DNA of 64,000 nucleotides from Pseudomonas quebecensis (GTDB taxonomy: Bacteria > Pseudomonadota > Gammaproteobacteria > Pseudomonadales > Pseudomonadaceae), in the NCBI RefSeq assembly GCF_026410085.1, contig NZ_CP112866.1:1612001-1676000 (forward strand). The letters run 5' to 3'. Each line of letters opens with the position of its first letter. Position 1 is the first letter of the stretch. The translations under genes were made by a program, and so were the position numbers. Below the pieces are notes generated by a model, which worked only from the letters and a program-made list of their open reading frames with translations, did not search any database and was not told the DNA's origin. Below are positions 1-8,547 of the stretch, one piece after another.

Positions 1-69
1 GAACAGATGCAGGGCCTGTTCCACGGCCTGTTCACGGTCAAAACTACGCGGGCGGCCCATTTGTGCCAT
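1..69 (-). CDS. TetR/AcrR-family regulator, N-terminal fragment
   Basis: Only the first 23 codons are inside the window; the rest lies beyond the left edge. The reading MAQMGRPRSFDREQAVEQAL is the typical start of a TetR/AcrR repressor: a basic GRPRxFD segment leading into the first helix of the DNA-binding domain. A second ATG three codons later (base 60) could be the real start. It is divergent from the MFS exporter at 193, the usual arrangement for a TetR repressor that controls its neighbour. The function is inferred from the N-terminus and context only. Confidence 0.7.
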   Translation of the reverse strand, partial: MAQMGRPRSFDREQAVEQALHLF

Positions 70-104
70 GTGGCGTCTCCTTTGCAAAACGAGATAAATA
101 CTAG

Positions 105-158
105 TCGATACATAAGTCGTTGACAACGCGTTGCGGTCCCCTGCAACATTTGTATCGA
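105..158. promoter_or_regulatory. Inverted repeat in TetR/MFS divergent promoter
   Basis: The 123-bp spacer between the TetR-like gene and the MFS gene carries TCGATAC (105-111) and its inverse GTATCGA (152-158). TetR regulators usually bind such dyads in the shared promoter, so this is a plausible operator, although the 40-bp spacing suggests two half-sites or two operators rather than one compact site. The MFS gene has a good ribosome site, AAGGAG, at 181-186. Confidence 0.35.
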
Positions 159-192
159 TCAGTATCTAAATCCGTTCCACAAGGAGTTTCCC

Positions 193-1410
193 GTGACCCC
201 CTCACTGACGTTATCGGCTTCGTCCGACCGCTTGCCCATCGGCGCCCTGCTCGCGCTGGCGATGACCGGTTTCATCTGCATCGTCACCGAAACCCTGCCC
301 GCCGGCCTGTTGCCGTTGATCAGTGACGGCCTGGAGATTTCGCCGTCGATGGCCGGGCAGATGGTCACCGCGTATGCGCTGGGGTCGGTGCTGGCGGTGA
401 TCCCCATGACCATTGCCACTCGCGGCTGGCGCCGGCGCAACGTGTTGCTGCTGACCATCGTCGGCTTCCTGCTGTTCAATTCCATCACCGCGTTGTCGTC
501 CCACTATGGCGTAACGCTGGTGGCGCGCTTTTTCGCCGGGGTGGCGGCGGGGCTGGCCTGGAGCCTGCTGGCTGGTTACGCACGGCGCATGGTCGCGCCG
601 CATCAACAGGGCAGGGCGCTGGCGTTGGCGATGGTGGGTACGCCGATTGCGCTGTCGCTGGGTGTGCCGCTGGGCACCTGGCTCGGTGGCCTGGTGGGCT
701 GGCGCACCACCTTCGGGCTGATGTCGGGCGTGAGCCTGGTGCTGATCGGCTGGGTGTTGGTGAAAGTCCCGGACTTTGCGCCGCAGCCCGCGCATCAACG
801 CCGCTCATTGCGCAAGGTATTGACCACGCCGGGCGTACGCCCGGTGCTGGCGGTGGTGATCAGTTGGATGTTGGCCCACAACATTCTGTACACCTACATT
901 GCTCCATTCGTGACGCCGGCGGGCCTGGCCGAGCGCGTGGACCTGGTGCTGCTGGTCTTCGGCATCGCCGCGTTAGCGGGCATTTGGGGCACGGCCAGAC
1001 TGGTCGAGCCGTTATTACGCAACACTGTGCTGGTGAGCCTGGCGACGTTCGCGGCGGTAAGCGTGCTATTCGGTTTGCTGGGGCAGGTGCCGCAGGTGAT
1101 CTACCTCGGCGTGGCGGTATGGGGCCTGAGCTTCGGCGGTGCCGCGACCTTGCTGCAAACCGCCCTGGCGGATGCGGCGGGGGATGGCGCGGATGTGGCG
1201 TTGTCGCTGAACGTGGTGGCGTGGAACAGCGCGATCGCGGGCAGCGGCGTGGCAGGTGGGGTGCTGCTGGACACGTGGGGTGTGGCCGCATTTGCGTGGG
1301 CGATGCTGCTATTGGTGGGCGTGGCGTTTGCCATTGCCTGGGCGGCCAGCGCCCATGGCTTCAAGCCGGGCGCGCGGGGTGCGGGAAAACCTACATCGCT
1401 CGGGCACTAA
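193..1410 (+). CDS. MFS transporter, DHA1 (drug/sugar efflux) type
   Basis: A 405-residue integral membrane protein with about 12 hydrophobic segments, the normal size for a 12-TM major facilitator. The first TM holds a TETLPAGLLPLIS segment seen in AraJ/SotB-like DHA1 exporters. A GWRRRNVLL loop between TM2 and TM3 resembles the MFS A motif, and a glycine-rich VARFFAGVAAGLAWSLLAGY segment follows. The GTG start at 193 is chosen because AAGGAG sits 6 bases upstream. The likely role is proton-driven efflux of a small toxic compound or sugar across the inner membrane, controlled by the divergent TetR-type regulator. The substrate cannot be told from sequence. Confidence 0.85.
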   Translation: MTPSLTLSASSDRLPIGALLALAMTGFICIVTETLPAGLLPLISDGLEISPSMAGQMVTAYALGSVLAVIPMTIATRGWRRRNVLLLTIVGFLLFNSITALSSHYGVTLVARFFAGVAAGLAWSLLAGYARRMVAPHQQGRALALAMVGTPIALSLGVPLGTWLGGLVGWRTTFGLMSGVSLVLIGWVLVKVPDFAPQPAHQRRSLRKVLTTPGVRPVLAVVISWMLAHNILYTYIAPFVTPAGLAERVDLVLLVFGIAALAGIWGTARLVEPLLRNTVLVSLATFAAVSVLFGLLGQVPQVIYLGVAVWGLSFGGAATLLQTALADAAGDGADVALSLNVVAWNSAIAGSGVAGGVLLDTWGVAAFAWAMLLLVGVAFAIAWAASAHGFKPGARGAGKPTSLGH

Positions 1411-1453
1411 TCTGACATTCGTTAGTCCATAATCCTCGAAATATCATTCACTT

Positions 1454-1471
1454 GGCCCCGTACGCGGGGCC
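1454..1471. terminator. GC-rich hairpin after MFS gene
   Basis: GGCCCCG (1454-1460) and CGGGGCC (1465-1471) form a perfect 7-bp stem with a TACG loop, 44 bases after the MFS stop and 33 before the nuclease start. There is no following T tract, so it is either a weak terminator or a structured leader of the nuclease mRNA. Confidence 0.35.
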
Positions 1472-1503
1472 TGCCGCGTCACTCTCTTTCGAAGATTCAA
1501 TCC

Positions 1504-2301
1504 ATGCACCTACGCAAAATTGCAGTTGGGCTATCGGCCTTTGTTTTGTTTTCAGCCGGGGCACAGGCTCGTGGCGCGATAGACCTTTACTCCCCTCAGG
1601 AACGGCAATTGTCGTTCGACCACTGCGCCGATGTCTTTCCAGGCGCGACGCCGATCAAAACCGCGAGCATCCCCGCCGGCATGAAACCCCTGGCGTTGTG
1701 CTCCGACCATTTCGCGGTGCTGTATTCGCAGACCAGCAAGACGCCGCTGGTGGTGGTGGAGCGTCTCAACGCGCGCCAGCTCAAGGACGCGAAAGGCGAA
1801 GAACGTACCAACCATTTCTATGCGGACCCGCGCATTCCCAAGGGCGCGCGCGCGGAGCTGAGCGACTACCGTGGCCTGCAACCGGCCATGGATCGTGGCC
1901 ATCAATCCCCCGCTGCCGATGCACCCGACGCCAAGGCCATGGCCCAGTCGTTTGCGCTGTCGAACATGGTGCCCCAGGACCCCACCAACAACCGCAAGAT
2001 CTGGAGCAAGGTCGAGGCCGATGTGCGCAAGTTCGCCTTGCGCGCCGGCGGCGACGTGTACGTGTTCACCGGGCCGTTGTTCGACGAGGGCTACGGCACC
2101 ATCGGTGCCAACCAGGTCTGGGTGCCGACGCGGCTGTTCAAGCTGGTGTACGACGCATCGTCCCAGCGCGCCTGGGCCTACGTGTTGCCCAACGCCGAGA
2201 CCCGCATTCAAAAGCCCATGGACTACGACGCCTTCGTGAAAAGCACCGGGCTTAAACTGCTGGGTAATCTGCCGGTGTCGGGGTCGGTCGGGCGCACCTG
2301 A
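1504..2301 (+). CDS. Secreted DNA/RNA non-specific endonuclease (NucA/NUC family)
   Basis: A 265-residue protein beginning with a clear Sec signal peptide (MHLRKIAVGL...SAGAQA, cut near residue 22). The catalytic DRGH motif is at about residues 130-133, with His133 as general base. A later NNRKIW segment supplies the conserved Asn region that holds the metal in the beta-beta-alpha-metal fold. These enzymes cut DNA and RNA without sequence preference using Mg2+ and act in the periplasm or outside the cell. No immunity gene such as NuiA is adjacent, as expected when the enzyme is exported. A second family member without a signal peptide lies at 56011-56940. Confidence 0.88.
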   Translation: MHLRKIAVGLSAFVLFSAGAQARGAIDLYSPQERQLSFDHCADVFPGATPIKTASIPAGMKPLALCSDHFAVLYSQTSKTPLVVVERLNARQLKDAKGEERTNHFYADPRIPKGARAELSDYRGLQPAMDRGHQSPAADAPDAKAMAQSFALSNMVPQDPTNNRKIWSKVEADVRKFALRAGGDVYVFTGPLFDEGYGTIGANQVWVPTRLFKLVYDASSQRAWAYVLPNAETRIQKPMDYDAFVKSTGLKLLGNLPVSGSVGRT

Positions 2302-2310
2302 TCAAGCGGC

Positions 2311-2490
2311 TTACCTGGCTTTTTTCAACGCTTTCAAGCGTTGGGTTGCGCGTTGCACCGCGGCCATTTTTTCGGGGCGTTTCATGCGTTTCCACTTGCG
2401 GATCTCGTCCTTGCTGCGCCCGCAGCTGACGCACAGGTCGCCGCTGAGCTGGCAAGTGGAGACGCAGGGGTTTTCGATGTCTTTAGCCAA
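2311..2490 (-). CDS. DUF1289 family small cysteine-rich protein
   Basis: A 59-residue protein reading LAKDIENPCVSTCQLSGDLC and continuing with VSCGRSKDEIRKW. The CxxxC...CxxC cysteine pattern followed by a basic helix is the DUF1289 signature, a small putative metal-binding family of unknown function. The TTG start at 2490 is chosen because a GAGGTG ribosome site sits just upstream and the family normally begins MAKDIENPC. It ends 10 bases from the nuclease stop, convergent with it. Confidence 0.82.
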   Translation of the reverse strand: MAKDIENPCVSTCQLSGDLCVSCGRSKDEIRKWKRMKRPEKMAAVQRATQRLKALKKAR

Positions 2491-2620
2491 GATTTCACCT
2501 CGCAAAACCGTAAAGGGACGCATCCTGTCAGCGCGATCGCCGCCTCGCTGAAGCTCGACAGCGCCCACAGGTTATACTCACCCGTTCGCAATCACCTCTT
2601 CAAACCAACCGAGATACCTC

Positions 2621-3832
2621 ATGAGCACCTCGCTTCCTCTCGCTCCCGCGCGCCGGCCTGTCGCACCGTTGGTGGCCTTTATGATCCTGGTGCTGGGCGC
2701 CTTGTTCCTGCAAAGCAGCGTCGACTCGCGCCAGGTGCTGTTGCTGGTGGTCGGCGCCGCACTGGGCCTGACCCTCTACCACGCTGCCTTCGGTTTCACC
2801 TCCGCCTGGCGCGTGTTTATCAATGATCGCCGTGGCGCCGGCCTGCGGGCGCAAATGGTGATGCTGGCGCTGGCGGTGCTGCTGTTTTTCCCGGCGCTGG
2901 GGGCGGGCACCTTGTTCGGGCAACCGGTGGTCGGGTTGGTGGCGCCGGCCGGGGTGTCGGTGGTGGTTGGCGCGTTTATTTTCGGCATCGGCATGCAGTT
3001 GGGCGGCGGGTGCGCCTCGGGCACGTTGTTCACGGTGGGCGGCGGTAATGCACGCATGCTGGTGACCCTGTTGTTCTTTATCTGCGGCTCGCTGATCGCC
3101 ACGCACCATGTGGATTGGTGGTTTGCGCTGCCGGCGTTCCCGGCGGTGTCCATCGTCAAAAGCTTCGGCGTAATGCCCGCGCTGCTCGCCAGCCTGGCCA
3201 TGTTTGCGATCATTACGGCCGTCACCGTGCGCTTGGAAAAACGCCGTCACGGCCAGCTGGAAGCGGGCGTCACGAGCGAACATCACGGCTTGCGTCGCTT
3301 CCTGCGCGGGCCTTGGCCATTGGTGTGGGGCGCGATTGGCCTGGCGCTGCTCAACTACGCCACCTTGGCGCTGGCCGGGCGGCCGTGGGGGATTACGTCG
3401 GCATTCGCGCTGTGGGGCGCCAAGGTGGCGAGCGGCTTGGGTGTGGACGTGGCCAGCTGGGCGTTCTGGCAAATGCCGGGCAATGCCAAGGCCCTGGCCG
3501 CGCCGGTATGGGAAGACATCACCAGCGTCATGGACATCGGCATCGTCCTCGGTGCGCTGCTGGCTGCCGGCCTGGCCGGGCGTTTTGCCCCCAGCCTGAA
3601 GATCCCGGCGCGTTCGCTGCTGGCGGCGGTGATCGGCGGGCTGCTGCTCGGCTACGGGTCGCGCCTGGCGTACGGCTGCAACATCGGCGCCTACTTCAGC
3701 GGCATCGCGTCGGGCAGCCTGCATGGCTGGGTGTGGCTGGTGGCGGCGTTTATCGGTAACAGCGTGGGTGTGCGCTTGCGGCCGTTTTTCTTTGCGGGCG
3801 AGCGGCCCCAGGTGGCGCTGAGCGGTTGCTGA
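2621..3832 (+). CDS. YeeE/YedE family sulfur-compound permease
   Basis: A 403-residue polytopic membrane protein. Both halves carry the family's Gly/Cys signature: GGGCASGTLFTVGGG with Cys at about residue 131, and LAYGCNIGAYFSGIASGSLHGW with Cys at about 353. In the YeeE/YedE (DUF395, TsuA) family these cysteines line a channel that passes thiosulfate or related sulfur compounds inward by short-lived S-H contacts. The two-half layout matches the fused full-length form, not the split short form. No TusA-like or rhodanese gene is adjacent, so the exact sulfur substrate is open. Confidence 0.85.
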   Translation: MSTSLPLAPARRPVAPLVAFMILVLGALFLQSSVDSRQVLLLVVGAALGLTLYHAAFGFTSAWRVFINDRRGAGLRAQMVMLALAVLLFFPALGAGTLFGQPVVGLVAPAGVSVVVGAFIFGIGMQLGGGCASGTLFTVGGGNARMLVTLLFFICGSLIATHHVDWWFALPAFPAVSIVKSFGVMPALLASLAMFAIITAVTVRLEKRRHGQLEAGVTSEHHGLRRFLRGPWPLVWGAIGLALLNYATLALAGRPWGITSAFALWGAKVASGLGVDVASWAFWQMPGNAKALAAPVWEDITSVMDIGIVLGALLAAGLAGRFAPSLKIPARSLLAAVIGGLLLGYGSRLAYGCNIGAYFSGIASGSLHGWVWLVAAFIGNSVGVRLRPFFFAGERPQVALSGC

Positions 3833-3833
3833 A

Positions 3834-3995
3834 TCAGTCCTCCGGGCAAACGCTTGGCGCCTGTGCGGCCTCGGCCGCCAGCTTTTCCCGCTCGGCCTTG
3901 CTGATGTAGCGGTCCTTGCTTTTGGGTGCCAATTTGGCGCTGGCCTTTTTGGCCTTGGCCTTGAACAGCTGTTGCAGTTTTTTCTGGCGATTCAT
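3834..3995 (-). CDS. DUF2986 family small basic protein
   Basis: A 53-residue ORF beginning MNRQKKLQQLFKAKAKKASA and ending PSVCPED, very rich in Lys and Ala. This matches the short DUF2986 family common in gamma-proteobacteria, whose function is unknown. It sits convergent to the permease, 1 base after the permease stop. Its high charge would fit a nucleic-acid or ribosome contact, but that is only a guess. Confidence 0.7.
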   Translation of the reverse strand: MNRQKKLQQLFKAKAKKASAKLAPKSKDRYISKAEREKLAAEAAQAPSVCPED

Positions 3996-4108
3996 AGGTA
4001 GTTACCTGGAGTGTGCAGGCGCGGATGATACCAGCTTCAAAACCCGGCCCCGCTGCCTGGGTCGTTTTTCAGTGCCGATCTGTGCATTGAATCGCCATGC
4101 CTTTGGCT

Positions 4109-4138
4109 AATACTCGGGCCCCGCAACTCCCGAGTATT
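4109..4138. promoter_or_regulatory. Perfect 10-bp inverted repeat upstream of panB
   Basis: AATACTCGGG (4109-4118) and CCCGAGTATT (4129-4138) are exact inverse complements separated by 10 bases. The second arm ends 9 bases before the AAGGA ribosome site of panB. It could be an operator (20-bp dyad with turn-spaced arms) or an mRNA hairpin controlling translation or termination. There is no T run, which argues against a simple terminator. Confidence 0.5.
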
Positions 4139-4159
4139 GAACGCTATAAGGAACACACC

Positions 4160-4975
4160 ATGAGCCTGCACATCCGAACCCAACGCATGACCGTGCCTGA
4201 GCTGGTCGCCATGAAAGGCCAGCAGAAAATCGTCTCCCTCACGGCGTACACCAGCGCTATCGCCAAGCTGATCGACCCACTGGTGGACTTCATTCTGGTC
4301 GGTGACTCCACGGCCATGGTCGGCTATGGCCGGGCGTCCACCTTGAGCATGCAGCTCGAAGAAATCATCGGCCACACCCGCGCGGTGGTCGACAGCACCC
4401 GCCTGGCCTGTGTGATTGCCGACATGCCGTTTGGCAGCTATCAGGAATCCCATGAACAGGCTTTTCGCAATTGTGCCCAGGTGTTGGCGCGCACGGGCTG
4501 CGACGCGGTCAAATTGGAGGCCAACCAAGCGTTGGCGGGCACTGTGGCGTTTCTGGTGGCGCGCGGTATTCCGGTGATGGCGCACGTGGGGTTGATGCCT
4601 CAGTTCGTCAATGTGATGGGTGGGTTCAAAGCGCAGGGGCTCACGGCGCAAACCGGCGCCGTGATTGCCGAAGACGCCCGCGTCAATTTGGAGGCGGGCG
4701 CCTTCAGCCTGCTGCTCGAAGGGGTGGCCGAAGGCGTGGCGCGGCAGATTACCCACGATTCGGACAAGCCCACCATCGGCATCGGCGCTTCACCGGCCTG
4801 CGACGGGCAGGTGCTGGTCACCGAGGACCTGTTGGGCCTGGGCGGCGAGCGTCTGCCGCGCTTCGTCAAGCAGTACGCCGATGTCGGCGCGGTGATCCGC
4901 GAGGCGTGCGGGCAGTTCGCCGACGACGTGCGCCACGGCCGCTTCCCCGAAGCGCGGCACTGCTACGGGCTGTGA
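4160..4975 (+). CDS. panB: 3-methyl-2-oxobutanoate hydroxymethyltransferase (PanB), divergent
   Basis: A 271-residue protein that would transfer a hydroxymethyl group from methylene-tetrahydrofolate to alpha-ketoisovalerate in pantothenate synthesis. Family landmarks are visible: [15 protein letters not shown] with the Mg-binding Asp, IADMPFGSY with the second Asp, VKLEAN with the Glu, AHVGLMPQ, the LLLEG catalytic Glu, and [15 protein letters not shown]. The loop [11 protein letters not shown] departs from the usual DSLGM pattern and panC is not adjacent. It may therefore be a second, specialised PanB paralogue rather than the housekeeping copy. The start at 4160 follows AAGGA at 4148-4152. 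Its 3' end overlaps the convergent MocR gene by 13 bases. Confidence 0.82.
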   Translation: MSLHIRTQRMTVPELVAMKGQQKIVSLTAYTSAIAKLIDPLVDFILVGDSTAMVGYGRASTLSMQLEEIIGHTRAVVDSTRLACVIADMPFGSYQESHEQAFRNCAQVLARTGCDAVKLEANQALAGTVAFLVARGIPVMAHVGLMPQFVNVMGGFKAQGLTAQTGAVIAEDARVNLEAGAFSLLLEGVAEGVARQITHDSDKPTIGIGASPACDGQVLVTEDLLGLGGERLPRFVKQYADVGAVIREACGQFADDVRHGRFPEARHCYGL

Positions 4976-6351
4976 CGGATCGCCCGGGCCAGCAATTGCA
5001 CGGCCTGGGCGATGTCCTTGCTCCAGTCGAGGGTGTAGCTCAGGCGCACGTGCTGCGCCCAGCTGCCGTGCAGGCTGAACAACTGGCCTGGGGCGATCAC
5101 GATGCGTTGAGCCAGCAGGCGCTCGAACACCTGCCGCATGTCCACCGGGCGCCTGGCCTCCAGCCAGAAACTCGCGCCGCCCTGGGGTTCGACCACGTGC
5201 CATTCGTCGTGCGTTCCGAGCAGGGCTTTCAGGCGCGTCATCCGTTCCTGCAATGCGGCGCGCAGCGTCACCAGGTGCTGGTCGATGCGCCTGGAGGTGA
5301 ACAGCTTGGCGATTGCTTTCTGTCGGATGGGCGACAGGCGAAACCCGCGCGCCAGGAACAACCGCTGCAACTGAGACCCTTGCCCGCGACACAGCACATA
5401 GCCGTAGGGCGCCTCCGCGCCGATCACCTTGTCGAAGGTCGAGAACACCAGCAGCTTCTGCGGGTCGGCAAAGTCGCGGTAGCGGGCGGGGCGCGCCTCG
5501 AAATACAGCTCGGCGTAGGTGTCGTTTTCGAACAGCCAGATATCCTGCTGCGCCAACCAGGCGCAGATCTGCTGTTTATCCTGCGCCGGCATCACGCCGC
5601 CCTGGGGCGCGTTCACGCTGGATGACAGCACCGCCAGGCGGATCGGCTCTCGCTCCAGCAGCGCCTGGAAGGCGGCCAGGTCGAAGCGCCCGTCCGCGCC
5701 GAGGGGCATTTCAATCACGCGGATATCCGCCGCCTGCAATTGGCGCAGCACCGCCCAGGAACACGGCGATTCCACCACCGCCAGCGTGCCGCGCAACCCC
5801 AAAGCGCTGAGCGACAGGTCCAGCACGCTGTGCAAGTCCGAGCCGATATACACCTGTTCGGCTTGCCAATAGTTGTGAGTGGATTGGGTGTAGCGCGCGG
5901 CCAGCGCCGCACGCAACTCGGGCTCGCCGAATGGCAGGTACAGAGGGGTGAGGGAGCGTGGGTACTGGCGGGCCAGTTCGCGCTCCATCATCAACAAGGG
6001 GTTTTCCAACGACAGCAGCATCGCCGGGGCGTCGCTGCTCAGGGCCAGCATGCCCGGCTGGCGGGCATGGGCGAATACCCGGTCGAGCAGATCAGGCGAA
6101 CCTTCGCGCGCGAACAGCGCCGGCACGGCCCGAGTGAAATAGCCAAGCTTGGGCCTGGCCTGGACACGTCCCTCGTCCTCCAGCAGCGCGTAGGCGTACT
6201 TGGTGGTCGACACCGACACCCCCAGGCGCTGTGCCAACTGGCGCAGGGACGGCAGCTTGCGTTCAGCTGTCGAAGGGCTCGCCTCGATCAACTCGACGAG
6301 GTAACGGTACACCGCCTGATAGGCGAAAGAAGCGTCGTCGGCGGTATCCAT
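4963..6351 (-). CDS. MocR-type regulator (GntR HTH fused to aminotransferase)
   Basis: A 462-residue fusion. Residues about 10-75 are a GntR winged helix ([20 protein letters not shown]). Residues about 100-455 are a fold-type I PLP aminotransferase domain with FENDTY (Asp277) and a PLP-lysine candidate in [11 protein letters not shown] (Lys308). MocR proteins use the aminotransferase domain as a sensor for PLP-linked amino compounds and usually act on neighbouring genes. It lies 11 bases downstream of an MFS exporter on the same strand, so the two are probably one operon and the exporter is a likely target. Its 3' end overlaps panB convergently. Confidence 0.85.
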   Translation of the reverse strand: MDTADDASFAYQAVYRYLVELIEASPSTAERKLPSLRQLAQRLGVSVSTTKYAYALLEDEGRVQARPKLGYFTRAVPALFAREGSPDLLDRVFAHARQPGMLALSSDAPAMLLSLENPLLMMERELARQYPRSLTPLYLPFGEPELRAALAARYTQSTHNYWQAEQVYIGSDLHSVLDLSLSALGLRGTLAVVESPCSWAVLRQLQAADIRVIEMPLGADGRFDLAAFQALLEREPIRLAVLSSSVNAPQGGVMPAQDKQQICAWLAQQDIWLFENDTYAELYFEARPARYRDFADPQKLLVFSTFDKVIGAEAPYGYVLCRGQGSQLQRLFLARGFRLSPIRQKAIAKLFTSRRIDQHLVTLRAALQERMTRLKALLGTHDEWHVVEPQGGASFWLEARRPVDMRQVFERLLAQRIVIAPGQLFSLHGSWAQHVRLSYTLDWSKDIAQAVQLLARAIRHSP

Positions 6352-6362
6352 GAGCCCTCGGG

Positions 6363-7589
6363 TTAGCCAGGCTGGGCCGCCAAGCTATTACTGATGTTGC
6401 GCCCCAGCACCAGCACTGTAACAAAACCGCAGCCCACCAGGGCCGTGGCCAGGCTCAACAGCACCGAGCTGCCCAACTGGTCGACGATGCGCCCGCCGAA
6501 GAACGAACCCAAGGCAATGATCACCTGGAACAACGCGACAAACAGCGGCATGCCGCGCTCCACATCCTTGGGTGCGACCACAAACATCCAGATACTGGCA
6601 CAGGCCGGGAAGGCACCGAAGGCGAAGCCCCACAGCCCGATCAGCATGGCGGCGCCGGTCATACCGGTGGCGAAGTGAGGGAACAGCGCGGTGCTGGTGC
6701 CGATCATCAGGGCCACCAGCAACAGGGTGTGACGCACACTGCGGTTGGCGGCGAAACCGGCGAAGATATTGCCGAACACCCCGGCCACGCCGAACAGCAA
6801 CAGCAGCGAACCAATCGTCGGCCCATCGAAGCCGGAACTGTATTTGAAGAACGGCGCGACATAGGTATAGGCCGCAAAATGCGCCAGGCCGATCAACAGC
6901 ACCGCGATCAACCCGATCCGCGCCTGTGGGTTGATAAACAACGCCGGCAGGTCACTGATGCGAATGGCCTTTTCCGGGGTGAGGCGGGGCAGCAGGAACA
7001 CCTGCGCCAGCAGCACCGGAACGCCCAGCAGCGCGGTCACCAGAAAGGTCATGCGCCACCCCATCAGGCCGCTGAGCCAGGTGCCCACGGGCACGCCGAG
7101 CACGGTGGCCAGGGTCACGCCCATCATAATGATCGAGGTGGCCTTCGCCACGTCCACGCCCCTGGGCGCCAGGCGCCCACTGAGGGCGATGGCCGTGGCC
7201 CAGAAACCGCCGATGCTGATCCCCAGCAAGACACGGCCGAATAACAGCAGGCTGAAATCACTGGCAAAGGCCACGACCGAGTTGGCGATGATCATGATCA
7301 ACGTCAGGCCGATCAGCAGGTAGCGTCGGTCCATCGCGCCGATGCTCACCGACAGGAACGGGGCGGCGAGTGCGGCCATGATGCCCGGCAGCGTGACCAT
7401 CAGCCCGGCGTGGCCGGCGCTGATACCGAGGTCGCCGGCCACGTCGTTGAGCACACCCACCGGCAGAAACTCACTGGTCACCAGGGCGAATGCCCCCACC
7501 GCGACCGAGAGAATCGCCAGCCACTGCTGTTTGACGCTTTGTTGATTATGTTCGGGACGGCCGCTGGGGGCCTGAGGGGCGCTTGGCAT
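6363..7589 (-). CDS. MFS transporter, DHA1 family (AraJ/NepI-like)
   Basis: A 408-residue, 12-TM major facilitator. It has TSEFLPVGVLNDVAGDLGIS in TM1, a motif-A-like GAMDRRYLL loop, and a motif-C-like LGVPVGTWLSGLMGWRMTF segment, all typical of DHA1 efflux permeases such as NepI, AraJ and SotB. An in-frame TTG five codons upstream (7604) is an alternative start, but the ATG at 7589 is preferred. It is followed after 11 bases by the MocR regulator on the same strand. The probable role is export of a small metabolite; the substrate is unknown. Confidence 0.82.
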   Translation of the reverse strand: MPSAPQAPSGRPEHNQQSVKQQWLAILSVAVGAFALVTSEFLPVGVLNDVAGDLGISAGHAGLMVTLPGIMAALAAPFLSVSIGAMDRRYLLIGLTLIMIIANSVVAFASDFSLLLFGRVLLGISIGGFWATAIALSGRLAPRGVDVAKATSIIMMGVTLATVLGVPVGTWLSGLMGWRMTFLVTALLGVPVLLAQVFLLPRLTPEKAIRISDLPALFINPQARIGLIAVLLIGLAHFAAYTYVAPFFKYSSGFDGPTIGSLLLLFGVAGVFGNIFAGFAANRSVRHTLLLVALMIGTSTALFPHFATGMTGAAMLIGLWGFAFGAFPACASIWMFVVAPKDVERGMPLFVALFQVIIALGSFFGGRIVDQLGSSVLLSLATALVGCGFVTVLVLGRNISNSLAAQPG

Positions 7590-7688
7590 GGTACTGGGTT
7601 CCAAGGGAATGTCGCCTGAGGCCAGGCGAAGGGGAAGAATGGGAGGCGATTATAGGAATCGGGCCTGGCCACCCTATAGGCGAGCGGT

Positions 7689-7714
7689 TCGATAGTAATC
7701 ATCAGTGCTATCGA
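7689..7714. promoter_or_regulatory. TCGATAG-N12-CTATCGA dyad upstream of MFS/MocR operon
   Basis: A perfect 7-bp inverted repeat (7689-7695 and 7708-7714) with a 12-bp centre lies about 100 bp upstream of the exporter start. Its 19-bp centre-to-centre spacing fits a dimeric transcription factor, and MocR or a LysR-type protein are both possible binders. The remaining 7590-7809 spacer shows no gene. Confidence 0.4.
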
Positions 7715-7809
7715 TGTGAGGGGGTTGAGCTAGGCGTATGTGATGATCGGTCCCGCGCTGCGCGTTGCAACGATCATTTGATGCACGGTGAGTGAGCAAC
7801 CTGCGTTGC

Positions 7810-8302
7810 TTAATTGCGAAACGCGCGCCGCAAAAACTCACTGATCAGCCCCACCACCTGCTGCTGAATTACCGCCCGTGGCCTGGCTCACGTCCCTGGG
7901 CCTTTGCCACAACTGCGCGGCGGCGGCGGCGGGGCTGCGGTCTTTGCTGGTGGTCCCAGGATGATTGACCGCCGCCACGATATAGCCCAGCCGCGCCAAT
8001 GCGCTGGCCAACCACGCCTGATTGCGCCAATTGCCGCCGTAACCGTGGAACAGCACCACCAGCGGATGCTCCCCGGCCACCACCGGCGCGTTCTGCACGG
8101 CCGGGGCGCCGACGAACACCACATTGTCGGCGATCAGCTCGGGCACCGCGCCGGTAGCGGCGGGGTATCAGACAGTCAGTTCCAACGGGCGGTTGTTTTG
8201 CACATTGGGCAGGGTTGCGGTCTTGAAGTCGACAGGGCTTTGGGCAGCGAAGGCGGGAGTGGCCAGGGATAGCAGGAGCAGGGTGCGCAGTGCGGTTTTC
8301 AT
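7810..8302 (-). pseudogene. Decayed alpha/beta hydrolase (dienelactone hydrolase-like)
   Basis: The reading starts with a good signal peptide (MKTALRTLLLLSLATPAFA) and runs into ...RPLELTV, where TGA replaces the Trp expected in the family's LTVWYPA. It continues in frame as YPAATGAVPELI...HPLVVLFHGYGGNWRNQAW, the family's oxyanion region. It then stops resembling the family just after QLWQRPRDVS. About 20 residues of a plausible C-terminus (QQQVVGLISEFLRRAFRN) follow in another frame. The middle, which would carry the GHSxGG nucleophile and the catalytic Asp and His, is missing. This is a dead gene with a nonsense codon plus a large internal out-of-frame deletion. Confidence 0.8.
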
Positions 8303-8369
8303 TGGTGTTATCGTCCTTGAATTAAGCGGCGCAGCATGACCTAAAACAGGCAGTTTTGATAGAGAAGAA

Positions 8370-8474
8370 GCGGGACTAGGAAGTTACTTACACCCTCCTA
8401 CTTTTAAGTATTACAGAGACGTCCTTCGTGATTTTAGGAAGTGTTTGGCTTTCCTCGGGTAATTATTCATGCAA
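8370..8474 (+). promoter_or_regulatory. Conserved 105-bp upstream element, copy A
   Basis: This block aligns without gaps to 16030-16134 over 105 bases with about 22 differences, and both copies end 72-73 bases before the ATG of the small secreted gene. The most conserved cores are GCGGGACTAGGAAGTTACTT, TCCTACTTTT, GTCCTTC and ATTTTAGGAAGTG. TAGGAAGT occurs twice in it. The sequence is AT-rich compared with the neighbouring genes. It is probably the promoter/operator of the cassette; it does not match a HrpL box (GGAACC...CCAC). Confidence 0.6.
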
Positions 8475-8547
8475 TGTTAGGTGAGCAAATCTCACAGCTT
8501 GTTTGGCTGGGTCTTAGGTGTTAATTAATTGCTTTCTGGAGGTGATT

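Noticed and set aside
2600..3724. Long minus-strand open frame opposite the YeeE/YedE gene
   Set aside because: It is a high-GC shadow: His/Gln/Arg-rich, no family resemblance, and fully overlaps a gene with clear membrane and Cys motifs.
8370..8474. HrpL (hrp box) promoter
   Set aside because: The GGAACC-N16-CCACNNA pattern is absent; only the context (effector-like gene) suggested it.
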